In this document: in pieces, positions 45,328-54,576 of the stretch
Position numbering within the stretch: position 1 is the stretch's first letter
Layout of the letters: each line of letters opens with the position of its first letter
NCBI RefSeq assembly: GCF_907164555.1
Contig: NZ_CAJQZC010000003.1
Location: forward strand, 310,001-374,000
DNA length: 64,000 bases
Direction of reading: 5' to 3'
Source of the DNA: Paraburkholderia saeva
GTDB lineage: Bacteria > Pseudomonadota > Gammaproteobacteria > Burkholderiales > Burkholderiaceae
The notes under the pieces: generated by a model
Database searches by the model: none
The model's input: only the letters and a program-made list of their open reading frames with translations
Told to the model about the DNA's origin: nothing
Translations under genes and position numbers: made by a program

Positions 45328-46998
45328 ATGCTGATTCTTCTCAACCTGCTGTCGGGTGTGGCGTTGCTGGTCTGGGGCTCACACATCGTGCGCACGGGCA
45401 TCCTGAGGGTGCTTGGGGCGGACCTGCGGCGCGTCCTGAGCCGCAGCACTGATAGCCGGTTCAAGGCGTTCGGTGCCGGCGTTGCGGTCACGAGCCTCGT
45501 GCAGAGCAGCAACGCAACGGCCGTGATCCTGACATCCTTTGCAGCTCAGGGCCTGTTGCCGCTCGCGAGCGGTCTCGCGATCATGCTCGGCGCCGATGTC
45601 GGTACTGCGTTGATGGCGCGGATCCTGACGCTCGATCTCTCATGGTTATCCCCGATTCTCGTGCTCGTCGGTGTGCCGCTTTTCCTCTCGCGCAAGCAGA
45701 CACGCGCGGGCCAGGTCGGCCGTACCGCGATTGGCCTCGGGCTGATCCTGCTCGCGCTGCATCTGATTGTCGAAGCCGTGCAACCGATGATGCAGGGTGC
45801 CGGCGTACGCGTGATGTTCGGCGCACTGACAGGCGACACGCTGCTCGATGCGCTGGTTGGCGCAGCGTTCGCAATGATTTCGTATTCGAGTCTGGCGGCG
45901 GTATTGCTCACTGCAACGCTGGCGTCGTCGGGCGTCATTTCGCTGAAGGTGGCGTTGTGCCTCGTGATCGGCGCGAATCTGGGCAGCGGTCTGCTCGCGC
46001 TGACAGGCACGTTGGCGCAGAACGCCGCCGCGCGCCGGCTGGCGCTTGGTAGCCTCGCGTTCAAGCTGGCTGGGGCATTTCTCATCCTGCCGTTCACGTC
46101 GCTGCTCGCGAGCGGATTGCCGATGCTGATCAGTCTGCCGCGTGAAGCAGTGGTCGGGTTTCACCTGATCTACAACACGCTGCGCTGCCTTGCCTGCGTG
46201 CCGCTGATCGATCCGGTCGCGCGCTTCTGCTATCGCGTGTTGCCGGACCGTCCCGACCCGAATGGCGAGCTGCGTTCGCTGCATCTCGACGTGGCCGCGT
46301 TGCCCACACCCACGCTTGCGCTTGCCAACGCGGCACGCGAAGTGCTGCGCATCGGCGACATCGTGCGTACGATGCTCGATAACGTCGCCGACCTCATTCA
46401 CCGTAACGATCTGCAAAAGGCACGCGAAACGGCGCGGCTGGACGACGACGTCGACTATCTGTATGCCGCCGTCAAAGATTACCTCTCGCGCATTTCACGC
46501 GAGCAGCTCGACGAAACAGACAGCCGCCGCTGGACCGACATCATTTCGCTGACGATCAACCTCGAGCATGCGGGTGACATCATCGAGCGGATCGTCGCCG
46601 ATATCGAAGAGAAGAAAATCTCCCACCGTCTTTCGTTTTCCGAGGAAGGGCTCGGGGAACTGGACGACCTGCACGCACGGCTCGTCAGCAACCTGCAACT
46701 CGGGCTGTCGGTGTTCCTGAACAACGACCTGGGTTGCGCGGAGCTGCTGCTGGCGGAAAAGGAGCGGTTTCGCGATCTCGAGCGCGCGTACTCTTACAAA
46801 CACCTGGACCGTCTTGCTGGACAGACCGTACGCAGCATCGAGACGAGCGCGTTGCATCTGGACATGCTGAGCGACATGAAGAGGCTGAATTCGCTGTTCT
46901 GCTCGACCGCGTATCCCGTGCTCGATGCAGCAGGCGCGTTGCATGACACAAGGCTTCGCAAGCGCACGCTCGACGCAATCCACGTTGCCACGGAGTAA
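45328..46998 (+). CDS. Na/Pi cotransporter family protein with PhoU-like C-terminus
   Basis: 556 residues. The N-terminal 300 residues are the Na/Pi-cotransporter membrane domain, with the hallmark QSSNAT at 59-64 and a second repeat in which the Q is replaced (AMISYSSLAAVLL). The C-terminal part (about 335-540) is helical and PhoU-like (NVADLIHRNDLQKARETARL; ISLTINLEHAGDIIERIVAD). It probably imports or exports phosphate with sodium at the inner membrane. No clear Shine-Dalgarno, so the start is provisional. It is convergent with the DeoR-type regulator. Confidence 0.9.
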   Translation: MLILLNLLSGVALLVWGSHIVRTGILRVLGADLRRVLSRSTDSRFKAFGAGVAVTSLVQSSNATAVILTSFAAQGLLPLASGLAIMLGADVGTALMARILTLDLSWLSPILVLVGVPLFLSRKQTRAGQVGRTAIGLGLILLALHLIVEAVQPMMQGAGVRVMFGALTGDTLLDALVGAAFAMISYSSLAAVLLTATLASSGVISLKVALCLVIGANLGSGLLALTGTLAQNAAARRLALGSLAFKLAGAFLILPFTSLLASGLPMLISLPREAVVGFHLIYNTLRCLACVPLIDPVARFCYRVLPDRPDPNGELRSLHLDVAALPTPTLALANAAREVLRIGDIVRTMLDNVADLIHRNDLQKARETARLDDDVDYLYAAVKDYLSRISREQLDETDSRRWTDIISLTINLEHAGDIIERIVADIEEKKISHRLSFSEEGLGELDDLHARLVSNLQLGLSVFLNNDLGCAELLLAEKERFRDLERAYSYKHLDRLAGQTVRSIETSALHLDMLSDMKRLNSLFCSTAYPVLDAAGALHDTRLRKRTLDAIHVATE

Positions 46999-47023
46999 AG
47001 CGCGGCGACGTGCAGTCAGGTTG

Positions 47024-47794
47024 TCACGCGAGGATCACCTGTTCCAGTTTCCTTTTTAGCGTCGGGAAGCCCACTGCTTCAGTGGCTTTGCGATTCGTGA
47101 TCAGCAGATCGATGCGATTGACCGGGCAGTAGGCAATGCGGCTGCGCTGTCCGATCTTGCTGTAGTCGGCGAGAATTACCACGCGGTCCGCGTTGTTTAC
47201 CATCGCGCGCGCCACTTCTGTTTCAGCATGATCGAAATTGGTAGCGCCACTGCGATGGTCGATCCCAACCGGCGAGAGCAGCGCGACGTCCGCGCGAAAG
47301 CGCTGGATTTCCGCGATCGTCGTGCCGCCGATGGTCGCGAGGGAGCGTTCGCTCAAGGTGCCCCCAAGCAGGATGACTTCGTTTGCGCTTTCTGCTGATT
47401 CGCTCGCGCCGCGCAGCTTGAGCGCGACGTCGACCGAGTTGGTAATGATCGTAAGATTGGCGAGCTTCGCGAGTTCCTCGGCCAGCAATGCGGTTGTTGT
47501 GCCCGAATCGATGAAGAGCGTCTGGCCACTACTGACAAAACCCGTTGCTGCACGCGCGATTGCGATTTTTGATTTGACGTGGGTCTGCGCGCGTTCGGCA
47601 ATGGGCGCTTCGTCCGCGGGTTTGATTGCGCCGCCATGCACCCGCCTCAGTTCGCCCAGCGCTTCGAGATCGAGCAGGTCGCGCCGCACAGTCTCACGCG
47701 AGACACCGAGATCGGCCATGATGCGTTCGGTCGATACCCGTTGCAGCGTCGAGAGCAGTGCGCGTATGCGCTGATGTCGGTCTTCCTGCCACAT
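47024..47794 (-). CDS. DeoR/GlpR-family transcriptional regulator
   Basis: 256 residues from ATG 47794 with GGGGA upstream; an in-frame TTG at 47809 is less likely. The DeoR HTH is clear (VSTERIMADLGVSRETVRRD, then LEALGELRRVHGGA), followed by a DeoRC effector domain with LFIDSGTTTALLAEEL, TIITNSVDVAL and the SPVGIDHRSGATNFDHAE motif. Family effectors are phosphorylated sugars or glycerol-3-phosphate. It is divergent from the glycerophosphodiesterase operon, which releases glycerol-3-phosphate, so that ligand is a reasonable guess. Confidence 0.92.
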   Translation of the reverse strand: MWQEDRHQRIRALLSTLQRVSTERIMADLGVSRETVRRDLLDLEALGELRRVHGGAIKPADEAPIAERAQTHVKSKIAIARAATGFVSSGQTLFIDSGTTTALLAEELAKLANLTIITNSVDVALKLRGASESAESANEVILLGGTLSERSLATIGGTTIAEIQRFRADVALLSPVGIDHRSGATNFDHAETEVARAMVNNADRVVILADYSKIGQRSRIAYCPVNRIDLLITNRKATEAVGFPTLKRKLEQVILA

Positions 47795-47931
47795 GCTTTT
47801 CCCCGGCAATGGATTCTTTCAGGACGCCCGGCGCTGTCACGTCGAGGCAGGCCGGAAATGGATGAGCGGCCGTCTGCGCGCTCGATTATCAACCGGTTTT
47901 ACACGACCAATATTGCATTTTTTTGTCGGCT

Positions 47932-47946
47932 TGCAAATTTGTGTAA
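47932..47946. promoter_or_regulatory. Operator-like element shared with the Na/Pi promoter
   Basis: TGCAAATTTGTGTAA lies between the divergent DeoR gene and the glycerophosphodiesterase operon. It shares an exact 11-mer (GCAAATTTGTG) with the Na/Pi upstream region. On its left, TTACAC at 47899-47904 and ATTGCA at 47912-47917 form a partial inverted partner. Confidence 0.5.
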
Positions 47947-48057
47947 TTGCTTCTAGCCTTGCTCCGAACCCGGGCCGTGCAGCGCGTCCGGACATTGGCG
48001 GGGCGGCCTTTCCGACGACAGTTGACGCTGCATGACGGCAGACGAAGGCAGGGAAAC

Positions 48058-48843
48058 TTGGCAAATCCGAACGATCGTGTAGGCGCTACAGGCTGGCCTT
48101 ATCCGCGACGGGTGGCGCATCGCTGCGGCGGTACGCTCGCGCCCGAGAACACGCTGGCCGGAATCGACGCGTGCGTGCGCTACGGCTATCGCATGATCGA
48201 GTTCGATGCCAAGCTCTCCGCCGACGACGAAATCTACCTGCTGCACGACGACACGCTCGAGCGCACCACGAACGGCACAGGTGCCGCCGTCGAGCGCACC
48301 TGGAAGGAACTCGCGCAGCTCGACGCAGGGGCGTGGTTTGGCCCGCAGTTCGCCGGCACTCGCCTGCCCACGCTGGCCGAAACGGCCGCGCGTTGCGCTC
48401 AGGAAGGGATCGCCGCCAATATAGAAATCAAGCCTTGCCCTGGCCGCGAAGCGGAAACGGGTCATCTCGTTGCGCGCGCCGCGCTGGATCTCTGGCGTAC
48501 GCAGACCCAGCCGCTCCTCTCGTCGTTTTCTTTCGAAGCGCTTGCTGCCGCACGCGACGCCGTTCCTGAACTGCCGCGCGGCATGCTGTTCGAAGACGTT
48601 CCAGAGGACTGGTTGCGCATCGTGCGGGAACTCGACTGCGTATCGCTGCACGCCGACCATCAACACCTGAACGCGCGACTGATCGAGGACATTCATGCAG
48701 CCGGGCTGCGCGTGCTGACCTATACGGTCAACGACCCGCTGCGTGCGAACGAGCTCATTGAATGGGGCGCTGACATAATTTGTACAGATCGCATCGATAT
48801 CATCCGGGCCGGCGCGGGCGCTGCGTCGCCGGTCGCGCGATAG
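48058..48843 (+). CDS. ugpQ: Glycerophosphodiester phosphodiesterase
   Basis: 261 residues from TTG 48058, chosen because AGGG lies upstream and no in-frame ATG fits. The GDPD TIM barrel shows HRCGGTLAPENT (H21, R22, E30, N31), metal ligands E48 and D50 (IEFDAKL), H63 (LLHDDTLERT) and IEIKPCPGRE. It hydrolyses glycerophosphodiesters to glycerol-3-phosphate and an alcohol. No signal peptide, so cytoplasmic, which fits hydrolysis after uptake by the ABC importer encoded next. Divergent from the DeoR-type regulator. Confidence 0.92.
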   Translation: MANPNDRVGATGWPYPRRVAHRCGGTLAPENTLAGIDACVRYGYRMIEFDAKLSADDEIYLLHDDTLERTTNGTGAAVERTWKELAQLDAGAWFGPQFAGTRLPTLAETAARCAQEGIAANIEIKPCPGREAETGHLVARAALDLWRTQTQPLLSSFSFEALAAARDAVPELPRGMLFEDVPEDWLRIVRELDCVSLHADHQHLNARLIEDIHAAGLRVLTYTVNDPLRANELIEWGADIICTDRIDIIRAGAGAASPVAR

Positions 48844-48949
48844 ATTCAACGCGCGCTCAAGCACTATGTCGTGACGTGGCGCAGTACCGAGAGACCAGTC
48901 GAATAGCAGTTTTCCCAACGTAGCAATGTCGGCAGAGGGTGGAAAAAAC

Positions 48950-50062
48950 ATGAACCGGACCTGGGCACATTCTTTTGTTTCGATGTCGGCGATCGCTGCG
49001 GCTGCGGCGACGTGCATGAACAGCGCGTCGGCCGCGCCGCCGGATGCGCTTGTCGCGGCCGCAAAGCAGGAAGGTCAGCTCACGGTGATCGCGCTGCCGC
49101 ACGACTGGTGCGGCTATGGCCCGATGATCGCGGCCTTTCAGGCAAAGTACGGCATCAAGATCAACGAGCTGAACCCCGATGCGGGTTCGGGCGACGAGCT
49201 CGAAGCCATCAAGGCGAACAAGGGCAACAAGGGGCCGCAGGCGCCTGACGTGATCGACGTCGGCCTGTCGTTTGGTCCGACGGCGAAGGCGGCGGGTCTG
49301 CTGCAGCCGTACAAGGTCTCGACGTGGAAGGCGATTCCCGACGCGGTCAAGGACGCCGAAGGCTACTGGTATGGCGATTACTACGGCGTGCTCGCGTTCG
49401 AAGTCAACGCGGACATGATCGACAAGGCGCCGGCCGACTGGTCCGACCTTCAGAAGGCGGACTACAAGAACGCGGTCTCGCTCGCGGGTGATCCGCGTTC
49501 GGCGAATCAGGCCATCATGGGCGTGTACGCCGCCGGTCTGTCGGTTTCGAAGGGCGATGCGTCGAAGGCCGGCGCAGCAGGTCTCAAGTATTTCGCCGAT
49601 CTGAACAAGAGCGGCAACTTCGTGCCGGTCATCGGCAAGGCTGCATCGCTTGCGCAAGGCACGACGCCGATCATCGTGCGCTGGGACTACAACGCGCTCG
49701 CTGACCGTGACACGCTGAAGGGCAATCCGAAGGTGCAGGTCATCGTGCCGAAGACGGGCGTCGTCGCAGGCGTCTATGTGCAGGCAATCAGCGCGTTCGC
49801 CCCGCACCCGAACGCTGCGAAGCTGTGGATGGAATACCTGTATTCGGACGAAGGCCAGATCGGCTGGCTGACGGGTTATTGCCATCCGATCCGCTACAAC
49901 GAGCTGACTGCTTCGAAGAAGGTGCCGCAGGCGCTGCTCGACAAACTGCCGCCCGCTGCGCTGTACAAGAACGCGGTGTTCCCGACGCTCCAGCAGCAGG
50001 ACGCGTACAAGGAAACGATCTCGAAGCAGTGGGATGCAACTGTTGGCGCGAACGTGAAGTAA
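48950..50062 (+). CDS. ABC importer substrate-binding protein (AfuA/PotD-like)
   Basis: 370 residues from ATG 48950 with GAGGGTGG upstream. Sec signal peptide (about 1-33, cleavage around SASA/A), then a type-2 periplasmic-binding fold of the Fe3+/polyamine group: LTVIALPHDWCGYGPMIAAF, DVIDVGLSFGPTAKAAG, GYWYGDYYGVLAFEVNADMI, TPIIVRWDYNALA. It follows the glycerophosphodiesterase gene and precedes two permeases and an ATPase, so the ligand may be a glycerophosphodiester rather than iron or polyamine (inference). Confidence 0.88.
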   Translation: MNRTWAHSFVSMSAIAAAAATCMNSASAAPPDALVAAAKQEGQLTVIALPHDWCGYGPMIAAFQAKYGIKINELNPDAGSGDELEAIKANKGNKGPQAPDVIDVGLSFGPTAKAAGLLQPYKVSTWKAIPDAVKDAEGYWYGDYYGVLAFEVNADMIDKAPADWSDLQKADYKNAVSLAGDPRSANQAIMGVYAAGLSVSKGDASKAGAAGLKYFADLNKSGNFVPVIGKAASLAQGTTPIIVRWDYNALADRDTLKGNPKVQVIVPKTGVVAGVYVQAISAFAPHPNAAKLWMEYLYSDEGQIGWLTGYCHPIRYNELTASKKVPQALLDKLPPAALYKNAVFPTLQQQDAYKETISKQWDATVGANVK

Positions 50063-50270
50063 CTGGCGCGCGGACCTGCCTGTATTGGCAGGTCAGCAGG
50101 CGATGGACCCGGCGGGCGGCGCGCATGATGCGCCGCCCGTGCCGCATCCGGGTTCCGTGGCGCCTGTTGCGGCCGCAACCATTGCCACAGTCCCGACTAT
50201 TGCCTTTGCGGTCACGCCGGTTGTTTTTGCCCTCTACGTCTGGCCTCTTTGTCTGAAGGTTTCCTGACTT

Positions 50271-51209
50271 ATGAGCAGTCCACCGAATGCAGGCGCCGTG
50301 CCGCCGGAGTTGCAGGCGCCCCTTGCGTTGACGCCGACGCCGCCCGCAAAGGGCGTGACGCAGTCCGCCTCGTTATGGACATGGATCGGCGTATTGCCGT
50401 TCTTCGTGTTCGCGATGCTGTTCCTGATCCTGCCAACGGCCTTCCTGATGGTCGGTGCGTTTCAGGACCCGCAAGGCCATTTCACGCTGGTCAACTTCCG
50501 CGACCTCTTCTCGGAAGGTGTGATGGACGCGTACTGGATCAGCTTCAAGGTCAGCGCCGCATCGGCGTTCGGCGGCGCGGTCATCGGGTCGCTGCTTGCA
50601 TGGGCGGCCGTTCAGGGCCAGTTGCCCGGCTGGATTCGCCCGACGCTGATGACGTTTTCTGGTGTCGCTTCGAATTTCGCGGGCGTCCCGCTCGCGTTTG
50701 CGTTCATCTGCACGTTGGGGCGCGTCGGGCTCGTCACGGTGCTGCTCAGGAAATACACTGGCCTGAATCTCTACTCGACGGGCTTTAGCATTCTGAGCTT
50801 TACGGGTTTGACGCTCACGTACCTGTATTTCCAGATTCCCTTGATGGTGCTGATCGTCACGCCTGCGCTCGACGGTCTCAAGCGCGAGTGGCGTGAGGCC
50901 TGCGACTGTCTTGGCGGCACCGCGTTCCAGTACTGGCGTTACGTCGCGTTGCCGGTGTTATGGCCGAGCGTACTGGGCGCCGCGTTACTGCTCTTTGCGA
51001 ATTCGTTTGGCGCAGTGGCGACGGCCTATGCGCTTACTGGCAGTTCGCTCAATATCGTGACGATCCTGCTGTACGCGCAGATTCGCGGCGACGTATTGCA
51101 TAACCCGAACCTCGGCTATGCGCTCGCGCTCGGCATGATTCTCGTGACGGGCATCTCGAATGGCGGCTATATCTGGTTGCGCTCGCGCGCCGAAAGGGGG
51201 CGTCGATGA
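50271..51209 (+). CDS. ABC importer permease (first)
   Basis: 312 residues with a proline-rich N-terminal extension (about 1-36) and six membrane segments. The EAA loop REACDCLGGTAFQYWRYVAL contacts the ATPase. It is of the PotB/AfuB type. AAGG lies upstream, and its stop overlaps the next start by four bases (ATGA at 51206). Confidence 0.9.
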   Translation: MSSPPNAGAVPPELQAPLALTPTPPAKGVTQSASLWTWIGVLPFFVFAMLFLILPTAFLMVGAFQDPQGHFTLVNFRDLFSEGVMDAYWISFKVSAASAFGGAVIGSLLAWAAVQGQLPGWIRPTLMTFSGVASNFAGVPLAFAFICTLGRVGLVTVLLRKYTGLNLYSTGFSILSFTGLTLTYLYFQIPLMVLIVTPALDGLKREWREACDCLGGTAFQYWRYVALPVLWPSVLGAALLLFANSFGAVATAYALTGSSLNIVTILLYAQIRGDVLHNPNLGYALALGMILVTGISNGGYIWLRSRAERGRR

Positions 51210-52015
51210 AATCCCAGTCGCGTGTGGGCGCGTGGACCGCGATCGTCGTCGGTTCGCTGTATTTCCTGATTCCGCTGATCGCGACGTTCGAGTTCAGCCT
51301 GCGCATGAAGCGCGGCGAGTACAGCTTCGAGGCATACCGGGTCGTGCTCGGCGATGCGCATTTTCAGGCGTCGTTTGGGTATTCGATCCTGATGGCGCTG
51401 CTGACGATCGTCGTCGGCATTTTGCTGGTGGTGCCCACCGCCTACTGGGTCCAGTTGCGCATGCCAAAGCTGCGACCGGTCGTCGAATTCATCACGTTGC
51501 TGCCGCTCGTGATTCCGGCAATCGTGATCGTCTTCGGGTACCTGCGCATGTACAACAGCAGTTCGATCCTGCCGCTTACCGGCAACGAGCGCGCCACCGA
51601 CGTGCTGCTCGTATTCGGTTACGTGACGCTTTCGCTGCCGTACATGTATCGCGCGGTCGATGCCGGTTTGCGTGCCGTCGACGTGCGTTCGCTGACTGAG
51701 GCCGCCGAGTGCCTTGGCGCGAACTGGCCGACCATCCTCTTTAAGGTGATCTTTCCGAATATCCGTTCCGGCATCCTGTCGGGCGCGTTCCTGACGTTCG
51801 CCGTCGTGATCGGCGAATTCACGATCGCGAGCCTGCTCGACCGGCCGGCGTTTGGCCCTTACCTGCAGTTGATCGGCGCGAACCGCGCGTATGAACCTTC
51901 CGCACTTGCGATCATTGCGTTTGCGATTACGTGGGCGTCGATGGGCCTGATCCAGGTGTTCGGCTCAGCCCGCAAAACGAGCCGTGCTCCTGCGCTCGCC
52001 GCACAGAAACTCTGA
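51206..52015 (+). CDS. ABC importer permease (second)
   Basis: 269 residues, six membrane segments and EAA loop TEAAECLGANWPTILFKVIF. PotC/AfuB-type, translationally coupled to the first permease. LLVVPTAYWVQLRMPKLRP and LPLVIPAIVIVFGYLRMY are typical inner helices. Confidence 0.9.
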   Translation: MKSQSRVGAWTAIVVGSLYFLIPLIATFEFSLRMKRGEYSFEAYRVVLGDAHFQASFGYSILMALLTIVVGILLVVPTAYWVQLRMPKLRPVVEFITLLPLVIPAIVIVFGYLRMYNSSSILPLTGNERATDVLLVFGYVTLSLPYMYRAVDAGLRAVDVRSLTEAAECLGANWPTILFKVIFPNIRSGILSGAFLTFAVVIGEFTIASLLDRPAFGPYLQLIGANRAYEPSALAIIAFAITWASMGLIQVFGSARKTSRAPALAAQKL

Positions 52016-52033
52016 TGAATGAAGGCGCCCGTC

Positions 52034-53101
52034 ATGGCATTCCTTGAAATAGAAAACCTGCACAAGACGTTTGGATCGAACATCGCGCTACATCACTTCG
52101 ACATGAAGATCGAACGCGGCGAATTCATCACGTTTCTCGGGCCGTCGGGCTGTGGCAAGACGACGGTGCTGCGCATGATCGCAGGCTTCGAAAGTCCGAC
52201 GCGTGGCACGATCCGCCTTGATGGACGCGACGTCATGCATCTGCGCACCCGTCAGCGCAAGGTCGGGATGGTCTTCCAGTCGTATGCGCTGTTTCCGAAC
52301 ATGACGGTGGCGGGCAACATCGGTTTCGGACTGCGTGTCGCCGGACGGCCGGAGGCGGAAATCCGCAAGCGTGTCGATGAAATGCTGGCGCTGATCAAGT
52401 TGCCGCATCTCGGCGACCGGTATCCGTGGCAGATGTCGGGCGGGCAACAGCAGCGCGTCGCGTTGGCGCGCGCGCTTGCCGGCAAGCCGCAGGTGTTGCT
52501 GCTCGACGAACCGCTGTCGGCGCTCGACGCGAAGATCCGCATTTCGCTGCGTCAGGACATTCGCATGTTGCAGCGTGAACTCGGCATCACGTCGATTTTC
52601 GTGACGCACGATCAGGAAGAAGCGCTGTCGATCTCAGACAGGATTGTCGTGATGAACGAGGGGCGCGTGGAACAGGTCGGCACGCCGTCGGAGATCTATA
52701 ACTATCCGCGCACGCGCTTCGTGGCTTCGTTTGTCGGCACGCTCAATATCCTGACGGGGCACGTGGTGGACCCGTCAGCGGGAAAAATGGCCGTAGACGG
52801 CCAGGAGCTGATCACGACGCAGACGCTGGCGCCGGACGACGCCGGCAAAAAGCGCATGCTGGCCCTGCGGCCGGAGGCGATCGTGCTGGAGGCACCGGCA
52901 CCGGGGCGCAACACGCTGGCGGCGACGGTCGAGGATGTCAGCTTCCTCGGCGCCGTGGTGCGGATCCGGGCACGCGTGCAGGAAGCCGTCATTTCGCTCG
53001 ATGTCTTCAACGACCCGAACCGCAGGCTGCCAGAACGCGGCCAGCCAGTTGCGCTGGGCTTTTCACACGAGAATCTGCTGGTGCTGGAAGAGGGCGCGTG
53101 A
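52034..53101 (+). CDS. ABC importer ATP-binding protein
   Basis: 355 residues from ATG 52034, chosen over the ATG at 52019 because GAAGG lies eight bases upstream. Walker A GPSGCGKTT (36-44), Q-loop FQSYALFPNM, signature MSGGQQQR (134-141), Walker B VLLLDEP and H-loop FVTHDQEEA are intact. The C-terminal TOBE domain (about 240-350) is typical of the PotA/UgpC group. It completes the four-gene importer. Confidence 0.94.
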   Translation: MAFLEIENLHKTFGSNIALHHFDMKIERGEFITFLGPSGCGKTTVLRMIAGFESPTRGTIRLDGRDVMHLRTRQRKVGMVFQSYALFPNMTVAGNIGFGLRVAGRPEAEIRKRVDEMLALIKLPHLGDRYPWQMSGGQQQRVALARALAGKPQVLLLDEPLSALDAKIRISLRQDIRMLQRELGITSIFVTHDQEEALSISDRIVVMNEGRVEQVGTPSEIYNYPRTRFVASFVGTLNILTGHVVDPSAGKMAVDGQELITTQTLAPDDAGKKRMLALRPEAIVLEAPAPGRNTLAATVEDVSFLGAVVRIRARVQEAVISLDVFNDPNRRLPERGQPVALGFSHENLLVLEEGA

Positions 53102-53107
53102 TTCCGG

Positions 53108-53125
53108 CGCGGGCGGCGGCCCGCG
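53108..53125 (+). terminator. GC-rich hairpin after importer operon
   Basis: CGCGGGC-GGCG-GCCCGCG, seven pairs with a tetraloop, starts six bases after the ATPase stop. There is no T-run, so termination is possible but unproven. Confidence 0.4.
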
Positions 53126-53200
53126 ATACCGTGTTCTCCCCGCTGCGTTCTGTGGTCAAATGGAGCCGCACCGTCGTCCCCGGCTGGAGGTCCACGTTTC

Positions 53201-54418
53201 ATGTCTGCCACGCAAGCAGGACCGCTGCGCGCCTTTGTCGCCATGATTCGCGCGGAGCAGGTCAATCTGACCGAGCGCTGGATGAAAGCGGTGTTCGGCG
53301 ACAGTGATCTGAACGAAAGCGACAAGCTCACGTACGAACAGCTCGCCGATCATCTGCCGAATATTCTCGACGAAATCTGCGTCGCGCTGGAAAACGAGGA
53401 CCTCGACAAGGCCGAACCGGCCATGGAGCGCAACGCGCGTCTGCACGGCAAGATGCGCTGGCGCCAGGGCTACCGGATCGATGAACTGATACGCGAGCTC
53501 GAACTGTTCCGGCAGGTGCTGATGGGCGCGCTCACGCAGTACGTCGAAACGCATCGCGACTTCACGCGACGTAACGAGGAGCGTGCGCGCCACTATATCG
53601 ACGAGGCGCTCAGCTTCGTCACGCTCACGTCGGTTCGCGAAGTCGTGACCGAGCGGGACCGCAAGATCGACGAATACACGGGCCGGCTCGAACGCGCCAA
53701 TCATGAGCTGCAACTGAAGCAGCAGCTCGTCAGCGAACTGTATGAATCGCGGATGCAGATTACGCGCAGCGTCGTGCACGACCTGCGTAACTTCCTGAAC
53801 GTGTTTTCGATGGCGCTGCAGCTGGTGGCGCGCGCGCCGTCAAAGACGGAAACCGCGCTTGCGCTCGCGAACCGCCAGGCCGCCGATATGAAAGTGCTGG
53901 TCGACGAACTCGTCGAATATGCGGTCGTGCTGCGCGACGCGAACACGGTCGCGATCGAGTCGTTTGCGTTGCGCGAACTGTTCGACGAACTGGTGGCGTC
54001 GTGCCGCCCTTCGATCGAAGCGAAAGGCCTGCAGTTCGACACGTCCTTTGACCCGCAGCTGGCGGCCGTCTCGTCGAACCGCCTCAAGCTGAAGCAGGTC
54101 GCGCTCAATCTGCTGACCAACGCCGCGAAATACACAAAGACCGGCCGGATTGGCCTCACGATGGCCGCCGACGGTAACGACCACTGGCTACTGAGGGTGT
54201 CGGATACGGGCGTCGGCATTGGCCAGCACGACCGTGAGCGCGTATTCGAGGAATTCGAGCGCGTTGCAGGCGACGATGTGCCGGGCGCTGGTCTTGGCCT
54301 TGCGATCGTCAAGGAGCTGTGCCGGGTGCTGGATGGCAAGATTCGCTTCGATTCGCGCGAAGGTTTTGGCACGACGTTCGAGATCCGCTTTCCCACCCTG
54401 CTAAGTCTGAAGGACTGA
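53201..54418 (+). CDS. Orphan soluble sensor histidine kinase (RsbRD-like N-terminus)
   Basis: 405 residues with GGAGG upstream. The N-terminal helical region (about 20-145) resembles the RsbRD/RsbU co-antagonist type (VNLTERWMKAVFGDSDL; MRWRQGYRIDELIRELELFR). A coiled coil follows, then an H box with H193 (VVHDLRNFLN) and an ATPase domain (N box NLLTNAAKYT, G1 DTGVGIG, G2 GAGLGLAIVKEL). There is no membrane segment and no response regulator gene nearby, so the partner is elsewhere. Confidence 0.85.
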   Translation: MSATQAGPLRAFVAMIRAEQVNLTERWMKAVFGDSDLNESDKLTYEQLADHLPNILDEICVALENEDLDKAEPAMERNARLHGKMRWRQGYRIDELIRELELFRQVLMGALTQYVETHRDFTRRNEERARHYIDEALSFVTLTSVREVVTERDRKIDEYTGRLERANHELQLKQQLVSELYESRMQITRSVVHDLRNFLNVFSMALQLVARAPSKTETALALANRQAADMKVLVDELVEYAVVLRDANTVAIESFALRELFDELVASCRPSIEAKGLQFDTSFDPQLAAVSSNRLKLKQVALNLLTNAAKYTKTGRIGLTMAADGNDHWLLRVSDTGVGIGQHDRERVFEEFERVAGDDVPGAGLGLAIVKELCRVLDGKIRFDSREGFGTTFEIRFPTLLSLKD

Positions 54419-54576
54419 ACCGCAGGACGGTTCTGGCACCGGAGAAAAGGCGCATATGTTCGCCCGACCGCATTTCGTGGGACGAAATGCGTGCCAGACC
54501 GCAGTCTTCGTATGGGTCAGATGTCACGCTGGCGACTACCCGCCTTGTGACCGCACTGCTCAGATACGGAGTTCAG

